Origin: Kineococcus xinjiangensis
GTDB taxonomy: Bacteria; Actinomycetota; Actinomycetes; Actinomycetales; Kineococcaceae
Length of the DNA: 64,000 bases
Reading direction: 5' to 3'
Assembly (NCBI RefSeq): GCF_002934625.1
Contig: NZ_PTJD01000003.1
Coordinates: forward strand, 186,001-250,000
Below, piece after piece: positions 37,722-46,129 of the stretch. The stretch's first letter is position 1. The number at the start of each line of letters is the position of its first letter. The notes beneath the pieces were generated by a model. The model made no database searches. It worked only from the letters and a program-made list of their open reading frames with translations, and was not told the DNA's origin. A program made the translations under genes and the position numbers.

Positions 37722-39081
37722 GGAAGGCCGCCATCTGCGCCAGGACGGCCACCGGGGCCCACGCGTCGTCCCCGCCGGGACCGGTGCGCACGCTGCGCAC
37801 GCCCGGCACGTCCGCCAGGTGCGCGACCTCGGCAGCCGGGGCGCCCCAGACCCGCACCTCGACGGCCCCGGCGGCGCCGTAGCGGGCGAGGTCGGCCGCG
37901 GCGGCAGCCGTCGACGGGGCGCTGCGCAGGGCCACCACCGGCCCCGGCGGCGGCAGGGCCGGGCGGCGCCCCGCCTGGCGCAGCACGCCGGGAGGGCACC
38001 ACCAGCCGCCCAGCGGCACCGTCCGCGGCACGCGCGCGCCCAGTGCGGCGACCGCATCCGCCGCCAGCTCCGGCGACGGGCACGGCCCGACGTCCGTGGC
38101 GCGGTCCAGCGGGTCCCCCAGGCGCAGGCCGTCGGCGGCCTCCTGCAGCGCCGGGGCGAGCTCGTCGAGGACCGCCTGCGGCGCCAGCACCAGCGTCCCG
38201 CCCGGCCGGCCGGCCGCCCCCTCGCGCAGGGCAGCGGTGAGCGCGGGCAGGACCTCGCCCAGGTCGGCGGCGGGCAGCACCACCTCCGCCGTGAGGGCGT
38301 CCGGGTCCGCGCTCAGCACCGCTCCCCGTTCCGCCATCGCCACCCGCAGCGCCCGCAGCTCCTCCGCCCGGCCACCGGCGCGGACGGCCCCCACCCCGCG
38401 CAGCAGGGCGGCGTCGGCCTCGGCGGCGGAGCCGGGCAGCACCGTCACCAGTCCGGCGGGCAGCCCGGCGCGCTCGGCGGCCTCGGCCAGGCGGTGCGCC
38501 AGGGGAGCGGCGGGCGGGCGCGGGCGCAGCAGGACCGCGTTGCCGCAGGCCAGGGCGGCGACGGCGGTGACCACCAGCGCCGCCGGCGACGTGCGCCAGC
38601 CGGCGAGGACGGCCACCAGACCCACGGCGGCACCCCCCAGCGGCGCCCAGTCGAGCTTGTCGGCCCACCCGGCGGCGGAGAAGGCGCGGTCGGGGAGCTG
38701 CTCGGCCTCCGCGAGGGCGAGGGCGGCCGGGCGCCCCCGCGTGAGGGCGTCGGTGGCGGCCAGCGGGCGCACCTCGGTGGCGAGGGCGTCGACGAGGGCG
38801 AGGAGGTGGCGGGCGCGGTCGGCGCTGCCGGCCCAGGCCCAGGCCTCGTCGCGGGCGCGGGCGGCGGCGTCCAGGCCCCGCTCGACGTCGGCCGGCAGCG
38901 CCTCGGCCACCTCCGCGAGGACCGAACCTGTGACGGGGTCGGGGAGCGGGGAGACCGGGCCGCCGGTGGCGGCGGGTCCGGGGACGACGACCGGGTACCG
39001 CGGCAGGAGGCCGGCTGCGGAGCGGAGGGCCCCGGCGGGGCGCACCTCCGTGCCGTCCGCGGTGGGTGGCAGCCCCGTCAC
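37714..39081 (-). CDS. Degenerate aldehyde-dehydrogenase-like protein lacking the catalytic Cys
   Basis: A protein of 455 aa with overall ALDH layout. AAGWADKLDWAPLGG and ALACGNAVLLRPRPPAAPLA stand for the Rossmann part, AERAGLPAGLVTVLPG is well conserved, and LRLGDPLDRATDVGPCPS is the ALDH GDP-GP segment. The catalytic Cys region reads AAGRPGGTLVLAPQAV with no Cys, and no LELGGK equivalent is visible. The start is GTG 39081. With the gene at 36921 it forms a two-gene unit divergent from the PHP gene. In other actinomycetes paired ALDH-like genes sit near deoC, as I recall; none is here. Confidence 0.7.
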   Translation of the reverse strand: MTGLPPTADGTEVRPAGALRSAAGLLPRYPVVVPGPAATGGPVSPLPDPVTGSVLAEVAEALPADVERGLDAAARARDEAWAWAGSADRARHLLALVDALATEVRPLAATDALTRGRPAALALAEAEQLPDRAFSAAGWADKLDWAPLGGAAVGLVAVLAGWRTSPAALVVTAVAALACGNAVLLRPRPPAAPLAHRLAEAAERAGLPAGLVTVLPGSAAEADAALLRGVGAVRAGGRAEELRALRVAMAERGAVLSADPDALTAEVVLPAADLGEVLPALTAALREGAAGRPGGTLVLAPQAVLDELAPALQEAADGLRLGDPLDRATDVGPCPSPELAADAVAALGARVPRTVPLGGWWCPPGVLRQAGRRPALPPPGPVVALRSAPSTAAAAADLARYGAAGAVEVRVWGAPAAEVAHLADVPGVRSVRTGPGGDDAWAPVAVLAQMAAFRG

Positions 39082-39151
39082 GCAGCGCAGTCTACGGTCG
39101 GGGAGGCCGCCCGGCGGGAGGACCGGCGCGGGAGGCGCGGCGGCCGGATGG

Positions 39152-39157
39152 CAGGGT
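39152..39157 (+). promoter_or_regulatory. Possible leaderless -10 element (CAGGGT)
   Basis: CAGGGT ends six bases before GTG 39164, in the 82-bp divergent region. Confidence 0.4.
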
Positions 39158-39163
39158 GGGGCC

Positions 39164-40723
39164 GTGCCCGCGCACCCCCACAGCCACCTGCCCGGTCCCG
39201 TCCAGGAGGCCCCCAGCGACGGCGACGACCGGCGCTTCTCCTGGTACGCGGGGGACCACCACATCCACACCACGTTCTCCCGCGACGCGATGTACACCAT
39301 CGACGACCAGGTCCGGCGCGGGCAGGAGTGCGGCCTGGACTGGATGGTCATCACCGACCACGGCGGCCCGGACCACCAGAAGCTCTCCGTTGCCCGGCAG
39401 GCCCCGGAGATCGCCGCGGCCCGCGAGCGGTACTCGCCGCTGGTGTTCCAGGGGCTGGAGTGGAACATCCCCGGCGCGGAGCACGCCACGGTCATCGTGC
39501 CCCCGCACGAGCGGACCGTGCCGTTCCTCGAGGAGTTCGAGCGGCGCTGGGACGGCGACATCCTCGCCGCCGCCTCCAACCCCGCGGGCCCGCGGCTCCT
39601 GCGGCACTCCACGGAGGGCGGGGAGCTTGCCCGCCGGCTCGGGCTGGAGGCACTGGCGTGGATGTGCGCCGAGCTGGAGCGCGGCACCGTCGACACCGCC
39701 CTCGTCCTCGGCAACCACCCCATGCGCACCGGCCGTCTGGACCCCTCGCGCATCCGGCAGTGGCGCGACGCCGCCCCGGGCGTCTTCGTCGGCTGGGAGG
39801 GCGCACCCGGCCACCAGGCCGCGGCCCTGCCCGAGCCGTACAGCCGGGCGCGTGGGCGCGGGCAGTACGACGAGTTCCCCGGGCCGCTGTCCTTCCCCGG
39901 CTACGACGTCGACCAGTACCGCACCTGGGGCGGTTTCGACGCGGCCACCGCCCGGGTCGGCGGGTTGTGGGACAGCCTGCTCGCCGAGGGACTGCCGTGG
40001 TGGATCACGGCGAACTCCGACAACCACTTCGACCACATGGACACCGTCGTCGTCGGCGAGCCGTCGCGGGCGTTCTACGAGGAGCACGGCCACCGCGGCG
40101 TGCCGGTGCAGACCGGCACCCCCCAGCACGGCTACGTCGACTTCGCCCCCGGCTTCTACAGCCGCACCTACGTCGGCGCGCAGAGCCGCGACCACCGCGC
40201 GGTGATGGCGGCGCTGCGCACCGGGCGGGTGTTCGTCACGCACGGCGGGCTGCTCGACGCGATCGAGGCGAGGGTGCGGCCCGGAACCGGCCCGGGGGCG
40301 TCCGGCCCGGGGGTCACCTTCGGGTCTCGCCTGCGCATCGACCGCGGCGACGACGTCCACGTGGAACTGCTGCTGGACCCGGCCTCCGTCCCGAACGGGG
40401 CGGGGGAGGTGCCGCGGGTGGCGCGCATCGACGTCATCGCCGGCACGGTCACCGGCCGGGTCGCGGACGCCGACGCGGACCTGTTCGAGGCACCGGGGAC
40501 CCGGGTCGTCGAGACGTTCGAGGTGCCCGCCCGCGCCCGCGGCCGGCAGCGGTTCGAGTTCGTGCTGCGCGGTGTCGCCGATCCGCTGTACCTGCGGTTC
40601 CGGGCGAGCGACGGCCGGCACTGCCGCGACGACGGGCACCCCCTGGTGGACGTCATCGGCGACAGCGACCCGTGGGACGACCTCTGGTGCTACACGAACC
40701 CGGTGTTCGTCGACGTCGGCTGA
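39164..40723 (+). CDS. PHP-domain metal-dependent phosphoesterase
   Basis: A protein of 519 aa. PHP metal-binding motifs are present: AGDHHIHTTFS near the N-terminus, WMVITDHGGPDH, a Glu in QGLEWNIPGAEHATVIV, LGNHPMRTG and the C-terminal TANSDNHFDHMD. The last 120 residues form a beta-rich accessory domain. No signal peptide is visible. PHP domains hydrolyse phosphate esters; the substrate is unknown. The same frame is open far upstream (antisense to the ALDH genes), but homology begins at FSWYAGDHHIH and GTG 39164 is preceded by CAGGGT. Confidence 0.82.
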   Translation: MPAHPHSHLPGPVQEAPSDGDDRRFSWYAGDHHIHTTFSRDAMYTIDDQVRRGQECGLDWMVITDHGGPDHQKLSVARQAPEIAAARERYSPLVFQGLEWNIPGAEHATVIVPPHERTVPFLEEFERRWDGDILAAASNPAGPRLLRHSTEGGELARRLGLEALAWMCAELERGTVDTALVLGNHPMRTGRLDPSRIRQWRDAAPGVFVGWEGAPGHQAAALPEPYSRARGRGQYDEFPGPLSFPGYDVDQYRTWGGFDAATARVGGLWDSLLAEGLPWWITANSDNHFDHMDTVVVGEPSRAFYEEHGHRGVPVQTGTPQHGYVDFAPGFYSRTYVGAQSRDHRAVMAALRTGRVFVTHGGLLDAIEARVRPGTGPGASGPGVTFGSRLRIDRGDDVHVELLLDPASVPNGAGEVPRVARIDVIAGTVTGRVADADADLFEAPGTRVVETFEVPARARGRQRFEFVLRGVADPLYLRFRASDGRHCRDDGHPLVDVIGDSDPWDDLWCYTNPVFVDVG

Positions 40724-40744
40724 CGGCCCGGGCTCGCTGCGGCG

Positions 40745-42220
40745 TCAGCCGACCCGGCGCCACTCGCCGCAGGACTCGGAGCTGAACAGGACGTCGGTGG
40801 GCAGGATCTCGACGGTGACGGGGCCGTCGGCGTAGTCGCCCTCGATCTCGGCGCCCCGGTCGTGGGTCGCGTCGCGGCCCCGCACCCAGCGGCACAGCTC
40901 CTCCGGTCGCTCGGCGGCGTACCGCCCGGGAGCGATGTCGACGCCCACGAGGTGGTCGCCCTCGCCGAACACGTCCTGCAGGTCCGGGGTGCGGTCCACG
41001 GGGACCCAGCCGCCGCAGCGGGTGCTGGAGAACCGCCGGTCGCTCGGCAGCAGTTCGACGATCGCCGGTCCCGCGCCGAAGGAGTTCGCGAGGAGCCCGT
41101 CGGATTCGCGCCCGAGCGCGCTGTCGCGCTCCCAGTAGCACTCCTCGCCGTCGATGCCGACGGCCCGGTAGACGCCGGGGAGGACGGTGTCGCCGACGAG
41201 GTGGTCCCCGTCGGGAACGGGCGGGCCCAGCGGGTCCGGCTGCCCGTCCTCCCGCGTCCACTCCCCGCACTCGTGCGAGGTGAACAGCACGTCCCCGGGC
41301 TTGATCTCCACGACTGCGTGGGCCAGTCCCGCCTCGATGTCGATGGTGTCGTCGCGGCCCTGGGCGGCACTGCTGCTGCGCTTCCAGAAGCAGTCGGCGG
41401 TGCTGCTGCCGGCGGTGTAGACGCCCGGGGCCACGTCGATGCCGACGAGGTGGTCGCCGTCGCCGATCGTCTCCCGCACCTGCGGGGTGGGGTCCACGGG
41501 CACCCAGCCGCCGCACCGGCTGGTGTTGAACCCGTAGTCGCCGGCCAGCACCTCCACGACCGCGGAACCGGGGCCCGCACCGTTGACGATGATCGCGTCG
41601 GCGTCGTCGCCGGGCCCGCTGGTGCGCTCCCAGTAGCAGTTCTCCCCGGCCGGGGTCAGGCTGCGGTAGAGGCCGGGCTGGACGCTCTCCCCGACGAGGT
41701 GGTCGCCGTCGGGGAGGGCGTCGGCGGGCAGGGCGGGGCCGCCGGGGAGCGGTACTCCTCCGCCGTCCTCCTCGACGTCCTCGTCCCGGTTCGCGGCGGA
41801 GGAGTCGCGCACGTCCTGTGCGACGAGGATCCAGAAGGCGGTCGACCCGACACTGGCGAGGAGGGCCAGCGAGCTCAGCACGATCGACAGGGCCATCAGC
41901 CCCGCCCGTGCCCTGCGCCGCAGCGCCACGACCGCCAGGACGACCCCGGCCGCGCCGAGGAGGAAGCCGAGCACGGGCGCCAGGCCCAGGACGAACGCGG
42001 TGCAGCTCACCACGAGCGCGGCGACCGCGATGCCGGGCAGCGGGGAGGAGGCGGGAGGGGTCTGGGGCGGACGGGTCGGGGCGTGGGCGCCGCTCCCGTA
42101 GGGCGTGGACCCGTGGGGCGTGAACTCGTGGGGCCCGGTTCCCGGGGGCGTCGGCCCGCCGGGCCCCTCCGGCCGCGGCGCGTAGGGGTCCTTGCGCAGG
42201 TCCAGCGGCTCGTCCCTCAT
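40745..42220 (-). CDS. Membrane protein with four extracellular Cys-containing repeats
   Basis: A protein of 491 aa. A Pro-rich cytosolic N-terminus (about 65 residues) leads to about three helices (70-150, DUF4190-like spacing), an acidic linker, then four repeats of 70-75 residues. Each runs DGDHLVG-x4-PG-x-Y, then a C-x-W motif, then a GD/SD turn and a final S-x-x-CG-x-W. Repeats 1 and 3 end CGGWVPVDxTP, and 2 and 4 end CGEW, so the array is A-B-A-B. The two Cys per repeat probably form a disulfide outside the cell. Function unknown; it may bind envelope material. ATG 42220 has a G-rich GGGGGGA site before it. Confidence 0.72.
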   Translation of the reverse strand: MRDEPLDLRKDPYAPRPEGPGGPTPPGTGPHEFTPHGSTPYGSGAHAPTRPPQTPPASSPLPGIAVAALVVSCTAFVLGLAPVLGFLLGAAGVVLAVVALRRRARAGLMALSIVLSSLALLASVGSTAFWILVAQDVRDSSAANRDEDVEEDGGGVPLPGGPALPADALPDGDHLVGESVQPGLYRSLTPAGENCYWERTSGPGDDADAIIVNGAGPGSAVVEVLAGDYGFNTSRCGGWVPVDPTPQVRETIGDGDHLVGIDVAPGVYTAGSSTADCFWKRSSSAAQGRDDTIDIEAGLAHAVVEIKPGDVLFTSHECGEWTREDGQPDPLGPPVPDGDHLVGDTVLPGVYRAVGIDGEECYWERDSALGRESDGLLANSFGAGPAIVELLPSDRRFSSTRCGGWVPVDRTPDLQDVFGEGDHLVGVDIAPGRYAAERPEELCRWVRGRDATHDRGAEIEGDYADGPVTVEILPTDVLFSSESCGEWRRVG

Positions 42221-42299
42221 GTCGTCCCCCCGCACCCCGACGCGGAACTCCCGCGCCTCGTCGTCGTCCTCGTCACCACGCCCGGGGGAAGCCCGGATC

Positions 42300-42330
42300 C
42301 CGTGCCTGCATCCGGGCGGTGCAGGCACGG
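42300..42330 (-). terminator. Hairpin after phosphosugar mutase gene
   Basis: CCGTGCCTGCA (42300-42310) pairs with TGCAGGCACGG (42320-42330), an 11-bp perfect stem with a nine-base loop, just downstream of the mutase stop on the minus strand. Confidence 0.65.
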
Positions 42331-42343
42331 CCGGCCCGCCGCC

Positions 42344-44095
42344 TCAGCCCAGGCCGGTGGCAGCGGCGATGTCGCGGCGCAGCGCCTGCAGTGCCTCCGC
42401 GGCCCTCGCGCGTGCGGCGGGGAGGTCCCCGTCGACGGGCACGACGACCTCGCAGTAGCACTTCAGCTTCGGCTCGGTGCCGCTCGGGCGCACGACCACG
42501 CGGGCCCCCGCGGCGGTGCGGAAGCGCAGCCCGTCGGTGGGGGGCAGCCCGTCCACTCCCTCGGCCAGGTCCTCGGTGCCGGTGACAGCCGCCCCCGCCA
42601 GTTCCGTCGGCGGGGTGCTGCGCAGGCGGGCCATCGCCTGCGGCACCAGCGACAGGTCGTCCACCCGCAGCGACACCTGCCCCGTGGCGTGCAGCCCGTG
42701 CCGCTCGGCGAGTTCGTCGAGGACGTCCGTGAGGCCCCTGCCGTCGCGGCGCAGCGCCTGCGCGGCGCGGGCGACGAGGACGGCGGTGCTGATGCCGTCC
42801 TTGTCGCGCACCACGTGCGGGGCGACGCAGTAGCCGATGGCCTCCTCGTAGCCGAAGGCGAGGCCGGGGACCCGGGCGATCCACTTGAAACCGGTCAGCG
42901 CCGGGCCGAACGGCAGACCGTGGTGGGCCGCGATCTGCTGCAGCAGCTGGGAGGAGACGACGGAGCAGGCGAGCACCGCGCCGGCGGGCAGGCCCTCCTC
43001 CGACAGCAGCCCCGGCCTGGCCATGCACTCCGCCAGCAGGCAGCCCAGCTCGTCACCCGTGAGCACCCGCCAGGAACCTGCCTCGGGAACCGCCACGCAG
43101 CAGCGGTCGGCGTCCGGGTCGACGGCGAGGAGGAGGTCGGCGTCGCGCTCGGCGGCCAGCGCCAGCGCCCGGTCCAGCGCACCGGGCTCCTCGGGGTTGG
43201 GGAAGGCCACCGTCGGGAAGTCCGGGTCCGGCTCGGCCTGCTCCGCGACCACGGCGACGTCGTCGAACCCGCTGCGGCGCAATGCCTCCAGGAGGACCTC
43301 GCCGCCGACCCCGTGCAGCGGGGTGGCGACCACGCGCAGCGCCGGTCCGTCGGTGGTGCCGCCCACCGCGCCGGTGACCGCGTCGAGGTAGCGCTGCAGC
43401 GCCTCCTCGCCGAGCGAGGTCCAGCCGCCGTCCGGGCGCGGCAGGTCGGCGAGGCGCCCGACCGCGTCGATGGCGGCGGCGATCCCGGCGTCCGCGGGCG
43501 GGACGATCTGCACGCCGCGGCCCTCCTCGCTCGCGGCGCGGCCCCCGAGGTAGACCTTGTAGCCGTTGTCCTGCGGCGGGTTGTGGCTCGCGGTCACCAT
43601 CACCCCGGCGTCGGCGTCCAGGTCGCGCACGCAGAACGCCAGCACGGGGGTGGGCAGCGGCCGGGGCAGCAGCAGCACCTCGCAGCCCGCGCCGGTGAGC
43701 ACCGAGGCGGAGTCGGCGGCGAAGTCGGCGGAGCCGTGGCGGGCGTCGTAACCGACGACCACGCGCGGGCGGGCGCCGTCGAGGGTGCGGACCAGCCAGG
43801 AGCCCAGCCCGGCGGCGGCGCGCTGCACCACGGCGCGGTTCATCCGGCGGGGGCCGGCCCCGAGGGCACCGCGCAGGCCGGCGGTGCCGAACTCCAGGAA
43901 GCCGGAGAAGCGGTCGGCGAGGTCGGCGAGGGCCGCGGGGTCGTCGTCCTCGGCGCGGGCGAGGACCGCGGCCAGTTCGTCGCGGGTGGCGGTGTCGGGG
44001 TCGTCGGCCATCCAGGCGCGCGCCCGCTGCAGCAGGGAGTCGAGCTGCCGCGCGCGCTCGCCGTCGAGGCGCGGGGTGGGGTCGTCGTGGGTCAC
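42344..44095 (-). CDS. Phospho-sugar mutase (phosphomanno/phosphogluco/phosphopentomutase type)
   Basis: A protein of 583 aa. The phosphoserine is in VMVTASHNPPQDNGYKVY, the Mg site in LAVDPDADRCCVA, the sugar loop in GYEEAIGYCV and the phosphate loop in VRPSGTEPKLKCY. The EFGTAGLRG entry motif and the length match the PGM2/phosphopentomutase branch rather than short PMM. Next to purine nucleoside phosphorylase, and in a cluster that makes ribose- and deoxyribose-1-phosphate, conversion to the 5-phosphates is a likely role (inference). The start is GTG 44095, six bases after TAGGGT. Confidence 0.88.
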   Translation of the reverse strand: MTHDDPTPRLDGERARQLDSLLQRARAWMADDPDTATRDELAAVLARAEDDDPAALADLADRFSGFLEFGTAGLRGALGAGPRRMNRAVVQRAAAGLGSWLVRTLDGARPRVVVGYDARHGSADFAADSASVLTGAGCEVLLLPRPLPTPVLAFCVRDLDADAGVMVTASHNPPQDNGYKVYLGGRAASEEGRGVQIVPPADAGIAAAIDAVGRLADLPRPDGGWTSLGEEALQRYLDAVTGAVGGTTDGPALRVVATPLHGVGGEVLLEALRRSGFDDVAVVAEQAEPDPDFPTVAFPNPEEPGALDRALALAAERDADLLLAVDPDADRCCVAVPEAGSWRVLTGDELGCLLAECMARPGLLSEEGLPAGAVLACSVVSSQLLQQIAAHHGLPFGPALTGFKWIARVPGLAFGYEEAIGYCVAPHVVRDKDGISTAVLVARAAQALRRDGRGLTDVLDELAERHGLHATGQVSLRVDDLSLVPQAMARLRSTPPTELAGAAVTGTEDLAEGVDGLPPTDGLRFRTAAGARVVVRPSGTEPKLKCYCEVVVPVDGDLPAARARAAEALQALRRDIAAATGLG

Positions 44096-44101
44096 CCGCA
44101 G

Positions 44102-44107
44102 ACCCTA
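44102..44107 (-). promoter_or_regulatory. Leaderless -10 element (TAGGGT) for phosphosugar mutase
   Basis: Minus-strand TAGGGT is six bases before GTG 44095. It is back to back with the divergent TACGGT at 44185. Confidence 0.6.
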
Positions 44108-44184
44108 GGGGGTCGGCCTCACCCGTCCGGCCCAGCGCGCGCAGCAGCGACGAAAAGCCGAGGCGGTGTGTCCGAGGTCACCCC

Positions 44185-44190
44185 TACGGT
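44185..44190 (+). promoter_or_regulatory. Leaderless -10 element (TACGGT) for DrrA-like gene
   Basis: TACGGT is six bases before ATG 44197, with no ribosome site between. Confidence 0.6.
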
Positions 44191-44196
44191 CGGGAC

Positions 44197-45249
44197 ATGG
44201 CGGAGACGGAGGCAGTGGTTGCACGAGGGTTGGTGAAGCGGTACGGGAAGGTCACGGCCCTGGCGGGCGTGGACCTGGTGGTGCCCCAGGGCACCGTGCT
44301 CTCCCTGCTCGGCCCGAACGGGGCCGGCAAGACGACGACCGTCCGGATCCTGACGACGCTGCTGGAGCCCGACGAGGGCAGCGCGACCGTCGCGGGCGTC
44401 GACGTGCTGCGCGAGCCGCGCCAGGTGCGGCGGCGCATCGGCCTGTCGGGCCAGTACGCGGCGGTCGACGAGCACCTGACGGGGTTCGAGAACCTGGACA
44501 TGGTGGGGCGGCTCTACCACCTGGGGCGCAGGCGCAGCCGTGAGCGCGCCCGGGAGCTGCTGGAGCTGTTCCGGCTGACCGAGGCCGGCGACCGGCCGGC
44601 GAAGACCTACTCCGGCGGCATGCGCCGTCGCCTGGACCTGGCGGGGGCCCTGGTGGCCGAGCCGCCGGTCCTCTTCCTCGACGAGCCGACGACGGGGCTG
44701 GACCCGCGCAGCCGCATGGACATGTGGGACCTGCTCTCGCAGATGGTCCGCGGCGGCACGACGCTGCTGCTGACGACGCAGTACCTGGAGGAGGCCGAGC
44801 GCCTCGCCGACGACATCGCGGTGATCGACCACGGCCGCGTCATCGCCCGCGGCACGGCCGACCAGCTCAAGGACCAGGTCGGCGGCGAGCGCATCGAGGT
44901 CGTCGTGACCGAGGACGCCGGCGTCGAGGCCGCCCGTGCCGCGCTGCAGGCGATCGCGGTGGGCGAGGTGGTCGTGGAGCGGCACTCCCGCCGGCTGGTC
45001 GCGCCGGTCTCCGGGGGCGCCGCGTGCCTCGTGGAGGCGCTGCGGCGGCTGGACTCCGCCGGGGTCGGCATCCTCGACGCCGGTCTGCGCCGGCCCACGA
45101 TGGACGACGTGTTCCTCAGCCTCACCGGACGTCCGGCGGAGGAGGACGTCGAGGGCGGGCAGGGCAGCCCCGGCGCGGTGCCGGGCGGTCCTCCCGCCCA
45201 GCGCAGGATCGACCTGGACCAGGACGCCTCGACCGGAATGCGGAGGTGA
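44197..45249 (+). CDS. DrrA-like ABC exporter ATP-binding protein
   Basis: A protein of 350 aa. Walker A is GPNGAGKTTT, the signature YSGGMRRRLDLAGAL, Walker B VLFLDEPTTGLDPRSR and the switch TTQYLEEAERLAD. The QYLEEAE form and the C-terminal extension with PTMDDVFLSLTG are characteristic of the daunorubicin-resistance (DrrA) exporter group. Real substrates of such pairs vary, so drug export is not implied. It pairs with the permease four bases downstream. Confidence 0.92.
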   Translation: MAETEAVVARGLVKRYGKVTALAGVDLVVPQGTVLSLLGPNGAGKTTTVRILTTLLEPDEGSATVAGVDVLREPRQVRRRIGLSGQYAAVDEHLTGFENLDMVGRLYHLGRRRSRERARELLELFRLTEAGDRPAKTYSGGMRRRLDLAGALVAEPPVLFLDEPTTGLDPRSRMDMWDLLSQMVRGGTTLLLTTQYLEEAERLADDIAVIDHGRVIARGTADQLKDQVGGERIEVVVTEDAGVEAARAALQAIAVGEVVVERHSRRLVAPVSGGAACLVEALRRLDSAGVGILDAGLRRPTMDDVFLSLTGRPAEEDVEGGQGSPGAVPGGPPAQRRIDLDQDASTGMRR

Positions 45250-45253
45250 CGCG

Positions 45254-46066
45254 GTGAACGCGGTGCTCGGCGCACTGGCGGACGGCTCGGTCGTCGCCAA
45301 GCGCAACCTCATCCACATCAAGCGGGTGCCCGACCTGCTCATCGGGACGCTGATCTCCCCGATCATGTTCATCCTGCTGTTCGCCTACGTCTTCGGCAGC
45401 GCGATCCCGGCGCCGGACGGGGTGAACTACCGCGAGTGGCTGGTCCCGGGCATCTTCGCCCAGACGGTGATCTTCGGCGGCACCATCACGGGCATGGGGC
45501 TGGCGACGGACATGCAGAAGGGCATCATCGACCGGTTCCGCTCGCTGCCCATGGCGCAGCCGGCCGTCCTCATCGGCCGCACGAGCAGCGACGTGGTCAC
45601 CAACATCCTGACGATCGCCATCATGGCGGCCACCGGCCTCGCCGTGGGGTGGCGGATCCGCACGTCGATCCCCGAGGCGGTCCTCGGCTTCGCCCTGCTC
45701 CTGCTGTTCGCCTACGCGGTCTCCTGGGCGATGGCCTACATCGGCCTGCTGGTGCGCACCCCCGAGGCCTTCCAGTCGCTGACGTTCCTCACCGTCTTCC
45801 CGGTGACGTTCATCGCCAACACGTTCGTGCCGATCGACAACTTCCCGACCGTGCTGAAGGTCGTGGCGGACTGGAACCCCGTGTCCTCGCTCGTCCTGGC
45901 CACGCGGGAGCTCTTCGGCAACGTCGGCCCGGCCGGCCTGGTGCGGGCGCCGGAGGCGTGGTCGCTGCAGCACCCCGTCGCGTACACCCTGATCTGGGTC
46001 GCGCTCATCCTGCTGGTGTTCGTGCCCGTCGCGAGCCGTCAGTACAAGCGGGCCACGTCCCGCTGA
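45254..46066 (+). CDS. DrrB-like ABC-2 exporter permease
   Basis: An ABC-2 permease of 270 aa with six helices. VAKRNLIHIKRVPDLLIGTL, followed by ISPIMFILLFAYVFG, is the family N-terminus, and MQKGIIDRFRSLPMAQPAVL is the conserved loop. PVTFIANTFVPIDNFPTVLK follows helix 5. GTG 45254 lies downstream of GGAGGTGA at 45242-45249. Confidence 0.92.
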   Translation: MNAVLGALADGSVVAKRNLIHIKRVPDLLIGTLISPIMFILLFAYVFGSAIPAPDGVNYREWLVPGIFAQTVIFGGTITGMGLATDMQKGIIDRFRSLPMAQPAVLIGRTSSDVVTNILTIAIMAATGLAVGWRIRTSIPEAVLGFALLLLFAYAVSWAMAYIGLLVRTPEAFQSLTFLTVFPVTFIANTFVPIDNFPTVLKVVADWNPVSSLVLATRELFGNVGPAGLVRAPEAWSLQHPVAYTLIWVALILLVFVPVASRQYKRATSR

Positions 46067-46075
46067 TCCGGTTGC

Positions 46076-46117
46076 GCAGCAGGGCTCGGCACGGTCCGTC
46101 GTGCCGGGCCCTGCTGC
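46076..46117. terminator. Bidirectional hairpin between DrrB-like gene and punA
   Basis: An 18-bp stem (46076-46093 with 46100-46117) containing one G-T pair, with a six-base loop, between two convergent stops. Confidence 0.8.
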
Positions 46118-46129
46118 GTTCGGGGCGGT

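Noticed and set aside
36934-40785. A plus-strand open frame of almost 1300 codons across the ALDH-like and PHP genes
   Set aside because: It is antisense or out of frame to recognisable protein motifs; long spurious frames are normal at this GC content. Only the PHP gene from 39164 is supported in this region on the plus strand, and in a different frame.
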